Shown here piece by piece: positions 34,997-44,373 of a stretch of 64,000 nt of DNA. The notes beneath the pieces were generated by a model, which ran no database searches, had not been told where the DNA came from, and saw nothing but the letters and a program-made list of their open reading frames with translations. The DNA comes from Tunturiibacter gelidiferens (GTDB lineage: Bacteria > Acidobacteriota > Terriglobia > Terriglobales > Acidobacteriaceae): contig NZ_JACCCV010000001.1 of the NCBI RefSeq assembly GCF_013410115.1, positions 682,001 to 746,000 of the forward strand, given 5' to 3'. The position numbers and the translations under genes are program-made. The first letter of the stretch is position 1. The number at the start of each line of letters is the position of its first letter.

Positions 34997-35830
34997 CTAC
35001 TTCTGGCAGGTGGGGCAGTAGTGTGTGCTCCGTCCACCGACCACGACGCGCTTGATTGGCGTGCCACAGATACGACAGGGTTGGCCGGTTCGCGAGTAGA
35101 CGTGATGGTGAAGCTGGAAGAAACCGGCGACTCCGTCTGCGTCGACGTAGTCGGAGACCGATGAGCCGCCCAGCCTGATTGCTTCAGTGAGCACCTTGAT
35201 CAACGCTGCGTGAAGACGGGTGAGTTCGGCTCGTGTGAGGCGTCCGGCGTGGCGCGTGGGGCGAATGCCGGCGTGGAAGAGGCTCTCGTCGGCATAGATA
35301 TTGCCGACCCCATGGAGCAGGGACTGATTCAATAACGCGGCTTTGATTGGGGTCTTACGGCCGCGGAAGAGCGCAATGAAGTCCCCAAGCCCGATGGTGA
35401 GAGGTTCGGCCCCTGGCCCAGCGTATTTCTCCTCTGGAGTCGCAGCTTCTACAACGGACAACCGGCCGAAGCGGCGAGCATCGACGAAGCGAAGCTCTTT
35501 TCCGCCGCTGAGAGCCAGGATCGCGTGGGTGTGCGGAGGAATCGGAGTGTCGGGGGCGGAGACGAGCAGGCGGCCGGTCATGCCGAGGTGGACGAGAAAC
35601 TGCGCGGGCCTCTCTTCGTTCTGTCTGGAGCGAATCAGATCGACGACGATCGTTTTGCCGACGCGGTGGACGCGGTCGATGCGACTGCCGGCAAGAGCTT
35701 CGATGATCTGATCCGGCGAAGATTTGAAGGTTTGAGGCTTGTTGCTGGTCCAGACGGAGAGGACGGTTTGGCCGTGGATCCGGGCGTGAACACCATTTGC
35801 AACGGTCTCGACTTCAGGGAGTTCAGGCAT
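34997..35830 (-). CDS. mutM: Formamidopyrimidine-DNA glycosylase
   Basis: 277 residues; removes oxidised purines (8-oxoguanine, FaPy) and nicks the strand by beta/delta elimination. The N-terminus after Met is PELPEVETVANGV, with the catalytic Pro2 and Glu3, which fixes the start at 35830 (AAGAAG upstream; the frame back to 35887 is not used). The lysine of the N-terminal domain and the helix-two-turn-helix (LLHGVGNIYADESLFHAGI) are present. The C-terminal zinc finger has four cysteines at 252, 255, 272 and 275 (CRICGT and CPTCQK). Convergent with the exported protein gene, 3 bp between stops. Confidence 0.97.
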   Translation of the reverse strand: MPELPEVETVANGVHARIHGQTVLSVWTSNKPQTFKSSPDQIIEALAGSRIDRVHRVGKTIVVDLIRSRQNEERPAQFLVHLGMTGRLLVSAPDTPIPPHTHAILALSGGKELRFVDARRFGRLSVVEAATPEEKYAGPGAEPLTIGLGDFIALFRGRKTPIKAALLNQSLLHGVGNIYADESLFHAGIRPTRHAGRLTRAELTRLHAALIKVLTEAIRLGGSSVSDYVDADGVAGFFQLHHHVYSRTGQPCRICGTPIKRVVVGGRSTHYCPTCQK

Positions 35831-36022
35831 GCTTCTTGTAAGTATAGGAGGGTGAGAGGTTACCGTAATGGTTGCAACGAAATGCATAGCAATCTACGTG
35901 CCTTTTGCAGGTTCGATCTGTTCATCGTCGTTAAATTAACACAATGTTAATAATTGAACCTGAAATTTGTTACCTCATCGCATATAGTTGAACTCTCCCC
36001 AAATACAACCGGATGAAATGCC

Positions 36023-36835
36023 ATGTCGATGACGGGTGTTCTGACACGTTTGAACCTCTCAACTTTTCCGGGATACAAGCAACTGCGGCAATCCGGCGTG
36101 CTGGATTTCGTAGTCGGCAAAGAGTTCGGCCATTATCGCGGGCGATTCAACACCAGCGAAGAGGCGACGAACTCTCTTCCGGCTCAGCGCCGTGCAACCT
36201 ATGACAATGAGTCGCTTGTCTCGATCGGGATCGAATCGTACTCGACGATTCACCCCTTTGATTGGCCGATACTGACCTTTTGTCAGAAGCTTATGCGCGA
36301 GAACCATCTCCACGCCGTGACCGATTTTGGCGGTCATATCGGAGTGAAGTTCTACGCGTTTAAAGAGATGCTCGATCTTCCCGAAGACTTTCGTTGGCAG
36401 ATCGTCGATGTGCCGGCGATGGTGAGGGAGGGACGGCGGCGCGTGCCTCCGGAGGTGCACTCGCTGTGCTTTTATGAGCACGTCGAAGAGACCGAGGCGT
36501 GCGATGCGCTGCTGTGCTCGGGGAGCCTGCAATATGTAGATTGGTCGATTGAAGAGCTCATCGATCGGTTGCCCCGGAAGCCGTACATGATCTTTTTGAA
36601 TAAGGTTCCTGTCTCGGCCAGCGAGGGCTTCTTCACGCTGGAGACGTTTGTAAAGACTCTGCCGTGTCGCATCTTCGGTCCGGACGAGCTCAAGACGGCG
36701 CGTCAGCATCTCGGCTACAAGCTCGCTGCGAGCTGGCCCATACCTAACCGCGACTTTGTTGTGCTCTCTTCGAAGGGAATGGAGAAGGTGCAGATGGTTG
36801 GAGAAGCCTGGGTGCTACAAGCGATGAGCGTGTGA
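36023..36835 (+). CDS. TIGR04325 family methyltransferase
   Basis: 270 residues. The cofactor motif is VTDFGGHIGVKFYAFKEM (near residue 100), then WQIVDVPAMVREGRRR, and DALLCSGSLQYVDWSIEEL as the motif-III region, all features of the TIGR04325 set of putative S-adenosylmethionine-dependent methyltransferases, which often occur with polysaccharide or glycolipid genes. The N-terminal 90 residues (TFPGYKQLRQSG, FGHYRGRFNTSEEA) are specific to the set. No glycan cluster is visible near it; the MBOAT pair is 6 kb away. No strong ribosome binding site precedes the ATG. Confidence 0.82.
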   Translation: MSMTGVLTRLNLSTFPGYKQLRQSGVLDFVVGKEFGHYRGRFNTSEEATNSLPAQRRATYDNESLVSIGIESYSTIHPFDWPILTFCQKLMRENHLHAVTDFGGHIGVKFYAFKEMLDLPEDFRWQIVDVPAMVREGRRRVPPEVHSLCFYEHVEETEACDALLCSGSLQYVDWSIEELIDRLPRKPYMIFLNKVPVSASEGFFTLETFVKTLPCRIFGPDELKTARQHLGYKLAASWPIPNRDFVVLSSKGMEKVQMVGEAWVLQAMSV

Positions 36836-36922
36836 AGCAGCTTTATTCAATTGTGACCGCGACTGTGCGGCAGGCAAGCAACCTACGGCTATATGGTTCC
36901 ACAAGGCTATACTGATCGCCTT

Positions 36923-37945
36923 ATGAAGAAGATCTTTTTTTCGCGTCGCATGATGGGCTGCTTTTTCGTGAGCCTGGCCGGGGCCGTTGCGTTCTCACAG
37001 GGCAGCATGGAAAAAAACGATCGTCCGCTGTTGTTGGTGGCGAATCAAGGGGACCGCGATCTGAGCCTGATTGATCCCGCTGCGGGCAAACAGATGGCTG
37101 CGGTGCCGGTGGACGGTGTGACTGGCCACGAGGTGGCTGCTTCGCCCGATGGAGCTACGGCGTTCGTGCCGATCTATGGCAGTGCAGGCGTGGGCAAGCC
37201 GGGCACCGACGGCAGCAAGATCTCCGTGATCGATCTTGCGAGCCACAAGCTCGTTCATACGATCGACTTCGGACATGGAGTGCGGCCGCACTGCGTAATC
37301 TACGACAAAAACAGCGGGATGCTGTACGTGACGACGGAGCTGGACAAGACCATCAGCATCATTGACCCAAAGACTTTGAAGATTGTCGGCAGCGTTCCCA
37401 CGGGACAGGAGCAGTCGCACATGCTGGCGCTATCGCGTGATGGCTCGCGAGGGTATACGGCGAACGTGGGGCCGGGCACGGTATCGGTTCTCGATATGAA
37501 GGCGCGCAAGACGCTTGCGATCATTCCGATCTCGACGGATACGCAGAGGATTGCGATCTCGCGCGACGACAGCATGGTGTTTACAGCCGACCAGACGAAA
37601 CCGCAGCTCGCTGTCATCGATACCGCGACCAACAAGGTCAAGACGTGGATTCCGCTGCCGAGTGTGGGGTATGGAACGGCGACTACGTTGGATGGACGTT
37701 GGCTGCTGGTGGCTCTGCGAACGACGCATCAGGTCGCGGTCGTCGATCTGAAGTCGATGCAGGTGGCTCGCACGATCGACGTCGCGGATGGGCCGACGGA
37801 GATCCTGATGAAGCCCGACGGCAAGAGTGCGTTTGTCTCCTGCACCAGGAGCAAGCAGGTGGCGGAGATCGATCTTGAGCAGTGGAAGATGGCGCGATTG
37901 ATCGACGCGGGAGATGCAGCGGACGGGCTGGCGTGGGCGAAGTAG
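36923..37945 (+). CDS. Exported YncE-like beta-propeller protein
   Basis: 340 residues from the ATG at 36923 with a signal peptide (MMGCFFVSLAGAVAFSQG). The mature protein is a seven-bladed propeller; blades repeat the pattern xxSVIDLASHKLVHTIDFG, ISIIDPKTLKIVGSVPTGQ, VSVLDMKARKTLAIIPISTD, LAVIDTATNKVKTWIPLP, VAVVDLKSMQVARTIDVAD. This is the YncE/YVTN repeat type, with DNA- or surface-binding roles suggested in relatives but not proven. An earlier ATG at 36893 in frame has no support. The gene abuts the convergent transporter/synthase gene, stops adjacent. Confidence 0.88.
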   Translation: MKKIFFSRRMMGCFFVSLAGAVAFSQGSMEKNDRPLLLVANQGDRDLSLIDPAAGKQMAAVPVDGVTGHEVAASPDGATAFVPIYGSAGVGKPGTDGSKISVIDLASHKLVHTIDFGHGVRPHCVIYDKNSGMLYVTTELDKTISIIDPKTLKIVGSVPTGQEQSHMLALSRDGSRGYTANVGPGTVSVLDMKARKTLAIIPISTDTQRIAISRDDSMVFTADQTKPQLAVIDTATNKVKTWIPLPSVGYGTATTLDGRWLLVALRTTHQVAVVDLKSMQVARTIDVADGPTEILMKPDGKSAFVSCTRSKQVAEIDLEQWKMARLIDAGDAADGLAWAK

Positions 37946-39982
37946 CTAGTGATGCGATAGCTGCAGAATGGGCAAGATGCTGGAGTAGTCGTCGGTCCAG
38001 GTGCGGAGGCGTGCGTCAGTGGGGACGGCGCTGGCAGCGGTTGTTATTTCAGGTTGTTCGAAGAAGGTGTGGCTCGAGGTGAGCAGAATCCAGGTGGCGC
38101 GATAGGCTCCGAGGGAGTCGTCGGGCGGGCTTTCGATCAGCTTTGCCTGCAGGTTTGAGTCGCGTGCCAGTTGGCCGATCTCGGGGGCGAGATTGAGGTA
38201 TTGGTTGGAGACGTGGAAGGCTAGGATGCCGTCCGGCGCAAGATGTTTCTTGTAGAGCGCGATCGCCTCGATGGTGAGCAGGTGGAGTGGTATGGCGTCG
38301 CCGGAGAAGGCGTCGATGGCGATGATGTCGAAGTTCTGCGGGGCCTCGCGGGTCAAGGAGGTGCGTGCGTCACCGTCGGCGAAGGTGATCTGCGCTGGGG
38401 AATCGCGGAGGTAGGTGAAGAGGTTCTGCGCGATGGGGCGCACCAGTGGGTTGATCTCGTAGAAGCGGATGCGGTCATTGGCAGCGCCGTAGGTTGCGAT
38501 GGTGCCGGTGCCGAGGCCGATGACTGCGATGTTGCGGGGTCGCTCGCCACAGCAGTGGTGAAGGGCGAGACCGATGCCGGAGTTGTCGGCGTAGTAGGTG
38601 GTGGGAGTGCGGGTGAGGCCTGGAGCGAAGAGCTGCGTGCCGTGCTGGATGGTGCCGTTCAACAGCATGCGCTCGGTGCCGCCGTGTGGGCCGACCGTCT
38701 GCTTTACGCGGAGGGTTCCGTAGAAGTTGCGGACCTCGAGGATGGCCTCGCGGGCGTAGGCGGTGTGCAGCATGATGGCGAAGAAGAGCAGCAGTGCGCT
38801 GGCGGTGGACCAGAGAAGGCGTTGCGGCCAGCCGTCGCTCCACGTCACCGCGATGGCGAGTGCGGCGGTGACGAAGAACGAGATGGCGAGATCGTAGTTG
38901 GCGGAGAAGATCATCGGACTGGCTATGCCGATGCAGAAGGTTCCTGCTGCTCCTCCGGCGGCGATCCACAGGTAGAAGAGCGTTGTCTCAGCGGGGTTCT
39001 TCGGACGCAGAGCGTAGGCCTCGGCGTGGCAGAAGAGTCCGGCGAGAAAGCACTCTGCGAGGAAAAAGAGGATAGCGATGCCGATGGGCAGGCTCACATC
39101 CGTTTTGGAGATGGCGTAGCCGAGGCTGGCGAGCATCACGACCAGCAGGCGGACGACGATGCCGCGACGGTAGAGCGCAGGGAACTCGAAGGCGAGGATG
39201 AAGGTGAGCAGGTAGACGGCGAGCGGCAGCATCCAGAGGAGTGGAATTGCAGCGATGTTGACGGTGAGGTGACTGGTGACTGCGCTGAGCTGCATCGCGG
39301 CGGCTAAGGGAAGCAGGAACCAGAGCCACTTTGCTTTGGCTGGAGCAGGGGCTGGGGCTTGTGTTTCTTCTACAGCGTCGGCCGGCGCAGGTGCGGGGAG
39401 TTGGCGCGTTATGACCGCACAGAAGACGGCGTAGACGATGAAGCCGAAGGACCAGAGACTCCGCTGGAACTGTAGTGTGAGGTGCGGTTCGACGACGAAG
39501 GGATAGGCGATGAGAGCGAGAAGAGAGCCGAAGTTCGAGAGCGCGAAGAGGCGGTAGGGAATCGTGCCGCCTTTGGAGCGCTGGAACCAGACCTGCAGCA
39601 GCGGACTGGTTGCGCTGAGCAGTAAGAATGGCAGGCCGATGGTGAAGGCGAGCGTCGAGAAGATTGTGGTGACGGGTTGGTCGGAGCCTCGACCAGGTTC
39701 TGCGGGGAAGATCTTTTGCGCGATCAACAGCACGGTTGCCGCAGCCAGCGTCACCAGATAAACATGCCGACGCCAGGTGGTGGCCTGGCAGCGAGTGATC
39801 CAGTGGGCGTAGACATAGCCGAACAGCAAGGTGACTTGAAAGAAGACCAGGCAAGTTAGCCACACCGCGGAGGAGCCGCCAAGCACCGGCAGTAGTTGTT
39901 TCGCGGCCATCGGCTCAACCAGGAAGAGAAGGAACGCGCCGAGGAAGATCGTAGTGCTATAGAGCAGGCGTGATGCAGACAT
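37946..39982 (-). CDS. Fused multi-pass membrane protein with spermidine-synthase-like domain
   Basis: 678 residues from the ATG at 39982. The first 420 residues hold about 11 membrane segments (LYSTTIFLGAFLLFLVEPMA, VWLTCLVFFQVTLLFGYVYA and on). The soluble C-terminal part has the nucleotide motif NIAVIGLGTGTIATYG, then IRFYEINPLVRPIA, ITFADGDARTSL and FDIIAIDAFSGDAIPLHLLT, as in polyamine aminopropyltransferases. This fusion type is frequent in Acidobacteriota and Proteobacteria; whether it makes polyamines is unproven. The frame upstream to 40087 has no better start. Divergent from the VWFA gene at 40273. Confidence 0.88.
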   Translation of the reverse strand: MSASRLLYSTTIFLGAFLLFLVEPMAAKQLLPVLGGSSAVWLTCLVFFQVTLLFGYVYAHWITRCQATTWRRHVYLVTLAAATVLLIAQKIFPAEPGRGSDQPVTTIFSTLAFTIGLPFLLLSATSPLLQVWFQRSKGGTIPYRLFALSNFGSLLALIAYPFVVEPHLTLQFQRSLWSFGFIVYAVFCAVITRQLPAPAPADAVEETQAPAPAPAKAKWLWFLLPLAAAMQLSAVTSHLTVNIAAIPLLWMLPLAVYLLTFILAFEFPALYRRGIVVRLLVVMLASLGYAISKTDVSLPIGIAILFFLAECFLAGLFCHAEAYALRPKNPAETTLFYLWIAAGGAAGTFCIGIASPMIFSANYDLAISFFVTAALAIAVTWSDGWPQRLLWSTASALLLFFAIMLHTAYAREAILEVRNFYGTLRVKQTVGPHGGTERMLLNGTIQHGTQLFAPGLTRTPTTYYADNSGIGLALHHCCGERPRNIAVIGLGTGTIATYGAANDRIRFYEINPLVRPIAQNLFTYLRDSPAQITFADGDARTSLTREAPQNFDIIAIDAFSGDAIPLHLLTIEAIALYKKHLAPDGILAFHVSNQYLNLAPEIGQLARDSNLQAKLIESPPDDSLGAYRATWILLTSSHTFFEQPEITTAASAVPTDARLRTWTDDYSSILPILQLSHH

Positions 39983-40272
39983 GTTCGGCCCTAAGAGTGT
40001 CGAGTTGAAGCAAAGCGCCAGCGCTATGACTCCGCGCCCGATCCCCGTCGACCGAAGCGCAGGAGGAGGATATCGAGAGATTCGCATCTTGCGCCACCAA
40101 AATGGCCTGACGCAGTTTTTTTCAGGATGCCAGTCGCATCCAATAGCCTGTCGAGCGAGTTGCTGAAACTACTGAGTTCGCTGCCGCGTCTTCATGCGAG
40201 GGTCGAAACTGGGCTGCTGTGAGACGTTTCATCCCGCAGATACGACCGCAGAGAAGTATTTGAGGTGGAAGT

Positions 40273-41367
40273 ATGAGTACGTTGAATCGGGCCGCGCTGG
40301 TTCTCTTCTGTCTTTCGTTTGTCCCTCTTTCCGCACTCTCACAACAACAGACGCCGCCGCACTCGGACCAACTTCCAGTGACCGCAGCTCCACCGCTCAC
40401 CGAAGCCAGAGATCCTCACCTTGTGCTGGATGTTGTGGTCACGGACAAGTCGGGAAAGCCCAGAGCCGGTCTCACCCAGAATGACTTTGTCGTGCGTGAC
40501 AATAACCAGGTTCGAAAGATCCTTTCGTTTCGCGCGGTGGATGGTGCTGCGCCGGCCGAGCCGCCGGTGAAGATCATCCTCATTGTGGATGAGGTCAACA
40601 CTTCATTCACCCGCGTGGCGTATGAGCGCGACCAGCTCAGAAAGTTTCTTCTGCAAAACGGCGGACAGCTTACCCACCCGGTCTCGCTGGCCTTCTTCAG
40701 CGACACCGGAACTGAGCTGCAGAATGGTTCCTCGCGTGATGGAAATGCGTTGCTGGCCTCGTTTGATCAGCATGTGACGAAGCTGCGAACGATACGGCGC
40801 TCGACGGGTTTCTATGGCGCGGAGGAGCGCTTTACTCTTTCTCTGAAGGGCTTGAATCTGCTTGCTGCCACTGAGGCGAAGGAACCGGGACGGAAGATGG
40901 TCATCTGGATCAGCCCGGGCTGGCCGATTCTGAGCGGACCGAATATAACCCTGAGCACGAGGGAGGAGCAGGGGCTATTTTCCTCCATTGTCTATCTCTC
41001 CACGGCGCTCCGCCAGGCTCGGATCACGCTCTACAGCATCGACCCGCTTGGGGTGGAAGATGCTGCTACGAATCGTCTCACTTACTACGAGGAGTTTCTG
41101 AAACCGGTATCGGCCTCGAAAGATGCGCAGGCGGGAAATCTTGCGTTGCAGGTCCTGGCCAGGCAGAGCGGCGGCCAGGCACTCAACTCCAGCAACGACA
41201 TCACGGAACAGATTTCTCGTTGCGTTGCGGAGGCCGATGCCTTTTACACGCTGACAGTGGACCCAACGTCATCAGACCGGCCGAATCAATCCCACTCTGT
41301 CGCGGTCAGCGTTGAAACACCCGGAGTGACCGCAAGGACGCGAAACCTTTACTATGGTCAGCCTTGA
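40273..41367 (+). CDS. Exported VWFA-related protein (acidobacterial type)
   Basis: 364 residues with a signal peptide (AALVLFCLSFVPLSALSQ). The N-terminal segment VLDVVVTDKSGKPRAGLTQN, DFVVRDNNQVRKILSF is the usual lead-in of the VWFA-related acidobacterial family. The von Willebrand A domain follows (IILIVDEVNTSFTRVAYERD), where the metal-site pattern DxSxS is altered to DEVNT; a second strand is RKMVIWISPGWPIL. The end (AFYTLTVDP, HSVAVSVETPGV) is a beta-domain. Function unknown; surface or periplasmic protein-protein contact is the likely role. A paralogue is at 56648. GAGGTGG precedes the ATG. Confidence 0.88.
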   Translation: MSTLNRAALVLFCLSFVPLSALSQQQTPPHSDQLPVTAAPPLTEARDPHLVLDVVVTDKSGKPRAGLTQNDFVVRDNNQVRKILSFRAVDGAAPAEPPVKIILIVDEVNTSFTRVAYERDQLRKFLLQNGGQLTHPVSLAFFSDTGTELQNGSSRDGNALLASFDQHVTKLRTIRRSTGFYGAEERFTLSLKGLNLLAATEAKEPGRKMVIWISPGWPILSGPNITLSTREEQGLFSSIVYLSTALRQARITLYSIDPLGVEDAATNRLTYYEEFLKPVSASKDAQAGNLALQVLARQSGGQALNSSNDITEQISRCVAEADAFYTLTVDPTSSDRPNQSHSVAVSVETPGVTARTRNLYYGQP

Positions 41368-41564
41368 AAACCCAGCGATTGGGTTTTATTTGGCCTCTGT
41401 TTGGGCCGATGGACGCAGGTTTTCTGGGGTGCAGATTACGCAACCAGTGACGCCAAACGCTGGAGCCAGCGACGCTATATGATAGATTGCAGCGCGTATT
41501 TGCCTGTTGCGGTGCGCGTCTTCGGTCTTCCGGCCAACAACCATCCTTGGAGAACACATCCGTC

Positions 41565-42875
41565 GTGAATCAACGCAAATCAGCGGTTATTTTGGGTGCC
41601 CAGTGGGGCGATGAGGGCAAAGGCAAGATCGTCGACGTACTTTCGGAGAAGTTCTCCGTGGTCGCGCGTTATGCAGGTGGCCACAATGCCGGCCATACCG
41701 TCATCATCAAAGGCAAAAAGTTCGTCCTGCAGCTGATTCCGTGCGGCGTGCTCCGTCCGGAGTGCAAAGGCGTCATCGGCAATGGTGTTGTGTTGGACCC
41801 CATGGCGTTTTTGAGCGAGGTCAAGAAGTTGAAGGATGCGGGTCTGCCCGTGGACGATCAACTCTTCGTGTCGAACCGCGCGCAAGTGATTCTCCCCTAC
41901 CACCGGATGATCGAGCTGGCCGCGGAGAATGCGCCCGGACGGACGAAGATCGGGACGACCAGCCGCGGCATCGGCCCGGCCTATGAAGACAAGATGCATC
42001 GCAGCGGTTTGCGCGTTGTGGATCTGCTGAACTCGGCGCTGTTGCGGACGCACATCGAGAACGCCTGCCACGAAAAGAATACGATTGCTCACGCTCTCTT
42101 TGGCACCGAGCCGCTGGACCCCAAGACGATGTACGAGGAGTACTCCCGCGCAGCCGAGCAGATCGCACCGTTTGTGACCGATACGGCGGTCATGCTCAAC
42201 CACGAGATCGACAACGGCGGAAAGGTCATGTTCGAAGGGGCGCAGGGTGCGTTGCTGGATATCGACCACGGAACCTATCCCTTCGTGACCTCTTCGTCTT
42301 CCACGGCAGGCGGTGCGGTGACGGGCACCGGAGTTGGGCCCACAAGGATCGGCACCGTCATCGGTGTCACCAAGGCTTACGTGACGCGAGTGGGCGAAGG
42401 GCCGTTCCCCACCGAGATTCACGACTCTACCAGTGATCTGCTCCGCGCGCGTGGTCAGGAGTATGGCGCGGTCACTGGCCGTCCGCGACGCTGCGGCTGG
42501 CTCGATATTCCGCTGCTGCGCTACAGCAACATGATCAACGGGACGGAGTGGCTGGTCGTCACCAAGATGGATGTCATGGACGAGTGCGCGGAGATCCCCG
42601 TATGTACCGGTTACAAGGTCAACGGAAAACTGACGGATCTGATCCCCGCGGACATGCCGGGTTACAACGCGATCGAGCCGGTTTACACCAAATTGAAGGG
42701 CTGGAACAGTTCGACCGAAGGAATCACGGAGTTCGACAAGCTGCCGCAGTTAGCACAGGATTATCTGAAATTTATCGAACAGGAGTCGGGGGCGAAGATT
42801 GGAATGGTCTCCACCGGCCCGGATCGCGACCAGACCATGACATTGCCTGCATTTGAAGACGCGTTGAAGGCGTAA
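41565..42875 (+). CDS. purA: Adenylosuccinate synthetase
   Basis: 436 residues; makes adenylosuccinate from IMP, aspartate and GTP. The GTG at 41565 starts VNQRKSAVILGAQWGDEGKG, which matches family N-termini; GGAG lies 12 bases upstream, while the frame back to 41487 adds a non-conserved tail. Motifs: P-loop-like GDEGKGK, HNAGHTVIIKGKKF, TTSRGIGPAYEDKMHRSGLR, MFEGAQGALLDIDHGTYPFV, GVTKAYVTRVGEGPFPTEI and TGRPRRCGWLDI. All catalytic residues are present. It probably shares a transcript with the ABM-domain gene 15 bp downstream. Confidence 0.97.
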   Translation: MNQRKSAVILGAQWGDEGKGKIVDVLSEKFSVVARYAGGHNAGHTVIIKGKKFVLQLIPCGVLRPECKGVIGNGVVLDPMAFLSEVKKLKDAGLPVDDQLFVSNRAQVILPYHRMIELAAENAPGRTKIGTTSRGIGPAYEDKMHRSGLRVVDLLNSALLRTHIENACHEKNTIAHALFGTEPLDPKTMYEEYSRAAEQIAPFVTDTAVMLNHEIDNGGKVMFEGAQGALLDIDHGTYPFVTSSSSTAGGAVTGTGVGPTRIGTVIGVTKAYVTRVGEGPFPTEIHDSTSDLLRARGQEYGAVTGRPRRCGWLDIPLLRYSNMINGTEWLVVTKMDVMDECAEIPVCTGYKVNGKLTDLIPADMPGYNAIEPVYTKLKGWNSSTEGITEFDKLPQLAQDYLKFIEQESGAKIGMVSTGPDRDQTMTLPAFEDALKA

Positions 42876-42890
42876 GAGGAAAGGCGGACT

Positions 42891-43178
42891 ATGCTTAGTT
42901 TTACCGTGCGAATGACCTTCGACCAGTCGGACCGTGACGAGATCTCCGAGATTCTCTGCCATCTTACGGCCTTTTCCCGGCAGGAGCCCGGATGCGCAAG
43001 TTATATTCCCCATCTGGTCGAAGGAGAGGCCTGCACGGTTCTTATCTACGAACAGTACGTCGATGACGCAGCGTTGGAGCATCATAGAGGGACGCCTCAC
43101 TTTCATCAGTATGCGATTGGGGGTCTGTATCAGAAGATGAAAGAACGTCAGGTTGAGAATCTCACCGCTGTTTGTTGA
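42891..43178 (+). CDS. Antibiotic biosynthesis monooxygenase (ABM) domain protein
   Basis: 95 residues of the dimeric alpha/beta ABM fold (ferredoxin-like). Recognisable parts: LSFTVRMTFDQSDRDEISEI as the first strand and helix, SRQEPGCASYIPHLVEGEAC, TVLIYEQYVDDAALEHHRGT and PHFHQYAIGGLYQ. YgiN-like quinol monooxygenases and haem-degrading enzymes share the fold; no haem-binding signature is clear. AGGAAAGG precedes the ATG, and the gene begins 15 bp after purA, so cotranscription is likely although the functional link is unclear. Confidence 0.85.
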   Translation: MLSFTVRMTFDQSDRDEISEILCHLTAFSRQEPGCASYIPHLVEGEACTVLIYEQYVDDAALEHHRGTPHFHQYAIGGLYQKMKERQVENLTAVC

Positions 43179-43291
43179 TGCTTTTCTGTCGGGGTTCTTT
43201 GCGTGCGGCTCCGTCTCATGTGTGGAGACTCGCGTACGACTAAAGTAGTTTTGACTCAACGCGGTAAATCGGTCTACCATCCGGTACGCTT

Positions 43292-43867
43292 ATGGGCTTG
43301 TTCGGTCGTCCAATTCGTAGGTCGCTGACGGGCACCGTCGTGTTGCTGGCGGCCGTGGCAGTAGGATGGCCCCCGCAGGACGCATTTGCGGGTCACATGC
43401 AACCGCTGCACGAGAAAAAGCACGACGCTAAGCGGCAGGTCGAAGCGCTCGAGGAGCAATGGCGACAGGCTCAGCTCGCGGGCGACGTCGCCACGATGGA
43501 CAAGCTCCTCTCCGACGATTACATCGGCATCTCGATGACCGGCCAGGTCAACACCAAGATTCAACAGCTGGACCGCATGCGAACCCGCAAGTTCGTCCTG
43601 ACGAAGCTCGATCTGGGCGAGATGCAGGTAAAGCTGGTCGGCTCGATCGCCATTGTGACCTCGCGGGCTCAGGTAGAAGGAACCAATGAAGGCGTGGCGG
43701 TCCAGGGGACGTATCGCTATACGCGTGTCTATCAGAGGCTACCGTCGGGCGTGTGGAAGATCACCAGCTTTGAGGCTACAAGGGTGCCGGGATCGAGAGA
43801 TTCGGGTAATCGCGATGCTGCGGCTCCCAAGGCCACTGCCAGCGTGCCACCGGATGGGCCGTCTTAG
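43292..43867 (+). CDS. Exported SnoaL/DUF4440-type (NTF2-like) protein
   Basis: 191 residues: a signal peptide (LTGTVVLLAAVAVGWPPQDAFA) and an NTF2-like cone domain with KRQVEALEEQWRQAQLAGDV, TMDKLLSDDYIGISMTGQVN, KQLDR-type turn and YRYTRVYQRLPSGVWKITSF, the usual DUF4440 ending. The C-terminal 25 residues are low complexity (SRDSGNRDAAAPKATASVPP). DUF4440 proteins have varied or no known activity. The stop is followed 37 bases later by a strong terminator (43904). Confidence 0.85.
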   Translation: MGLFGRPIRRSLTGTVVLLAAVAVGWPPQDAFAGHMQPLHEKKHDAKRQVEALEEQWRQAQLAGDVATMDKLLSDDYIGISMTGQVNTKIQQLDRMRTRKFVLTKLDLGEMQVKLVGSIAIVTSRAQVEGTNEGVAVQGTYRYTRVYQRLPSGVWKITSFEATRVPGSRDSGNRDAAAPKATASVPPDGPS

Positions 43868-43903
43868 GGGTTATCCAGTGGACCTTGACGTTCTCGGTCC
43901 CAC

Positions 43904-43931
43904 AAAAAACCCTGCTCGCAGCAGGGTTTTT
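43904..43931. terminator. Intrinsic terminator, usable in both directions
   Basis: AAAAACCCTGC (43905-43915) and GCAGGGTTTTT (43921-43931) form an 11-base stem including the A/T tracts, with a five-base loop. It serves the gene ending at 43867 and could also stop minus-strand transcripts ending at 43976. Confidence 0.88.
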
Positions 43932-43975
43932 CGTGTCGTGATTTGGACTCCTCGGAAATCTCCGTCGCTCAAGTT

Positions 43976-44320
43976 TCATGCAGTCTTCGGTGAGACGACC
44001 GATACCCGCATATCCCTTGTCTCCCGCGCAGGAGCAGGAGTCGGAAGCTCTGACGACTCCGCCGGGCGCGGAAGGTTCAATGCCAGTAGTCTGCGATACA
44101 GGGAGCGGGTGGCGCCGGTAAGGCGAGCATCCTCGGATTCGTGCGGAAAAAGAGACAGATATTTGCGAGTCGAAGCCGCGGGTTTGCGGACTGGAACGAT
44201 ATAAGGACGGCGATCCGGCTTTGGCGCGCTTCGATTCTCCGGCGCGACAGGCGGAACTGATCGCAGGGATGCGGGGAGTGTCTGGGAAAGATTTGGCATT
44301 GGGCCCTCGAGCGAGACCAT
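43976..44320 (-). CDS. Possible small basic protein downstream of the HIT gene
   Basis: A minus-strand frame of 114 residues (or 107 from an ATG at 44299) in the gap between the HIT gene and the terminator at 43904. It contains a proline-rich first half (RSVPPVAPENRSAPKPDRRP) and a helix-like part (SEDARLTGATRSLYRRLLAL) and ends VVSPKTA. TGAGGC precedes the ATG at 44320. The frame is open further upstream across the HIT gene, but that part is antisense-type shadow. No family is recognised; the position between a real gene and a terminator is the main support. Confidence 0.42.
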   Translation of the reverse strand: MVSLEGPMPNLSQTLPASLRSVPPVAPENRSAPKPDRRPYIVPVRKPAASTRKYLSLFPHESEDARLTGATRSLYRRLLALNLPRPAESSELPTPAPARETRDMRVSVVSPKTA

Positions 44321-44373
44321 CGGCCTCAGACTGCTATTGCGATAGGATGGAAGGCCGGAGACTTTGGTTGTAT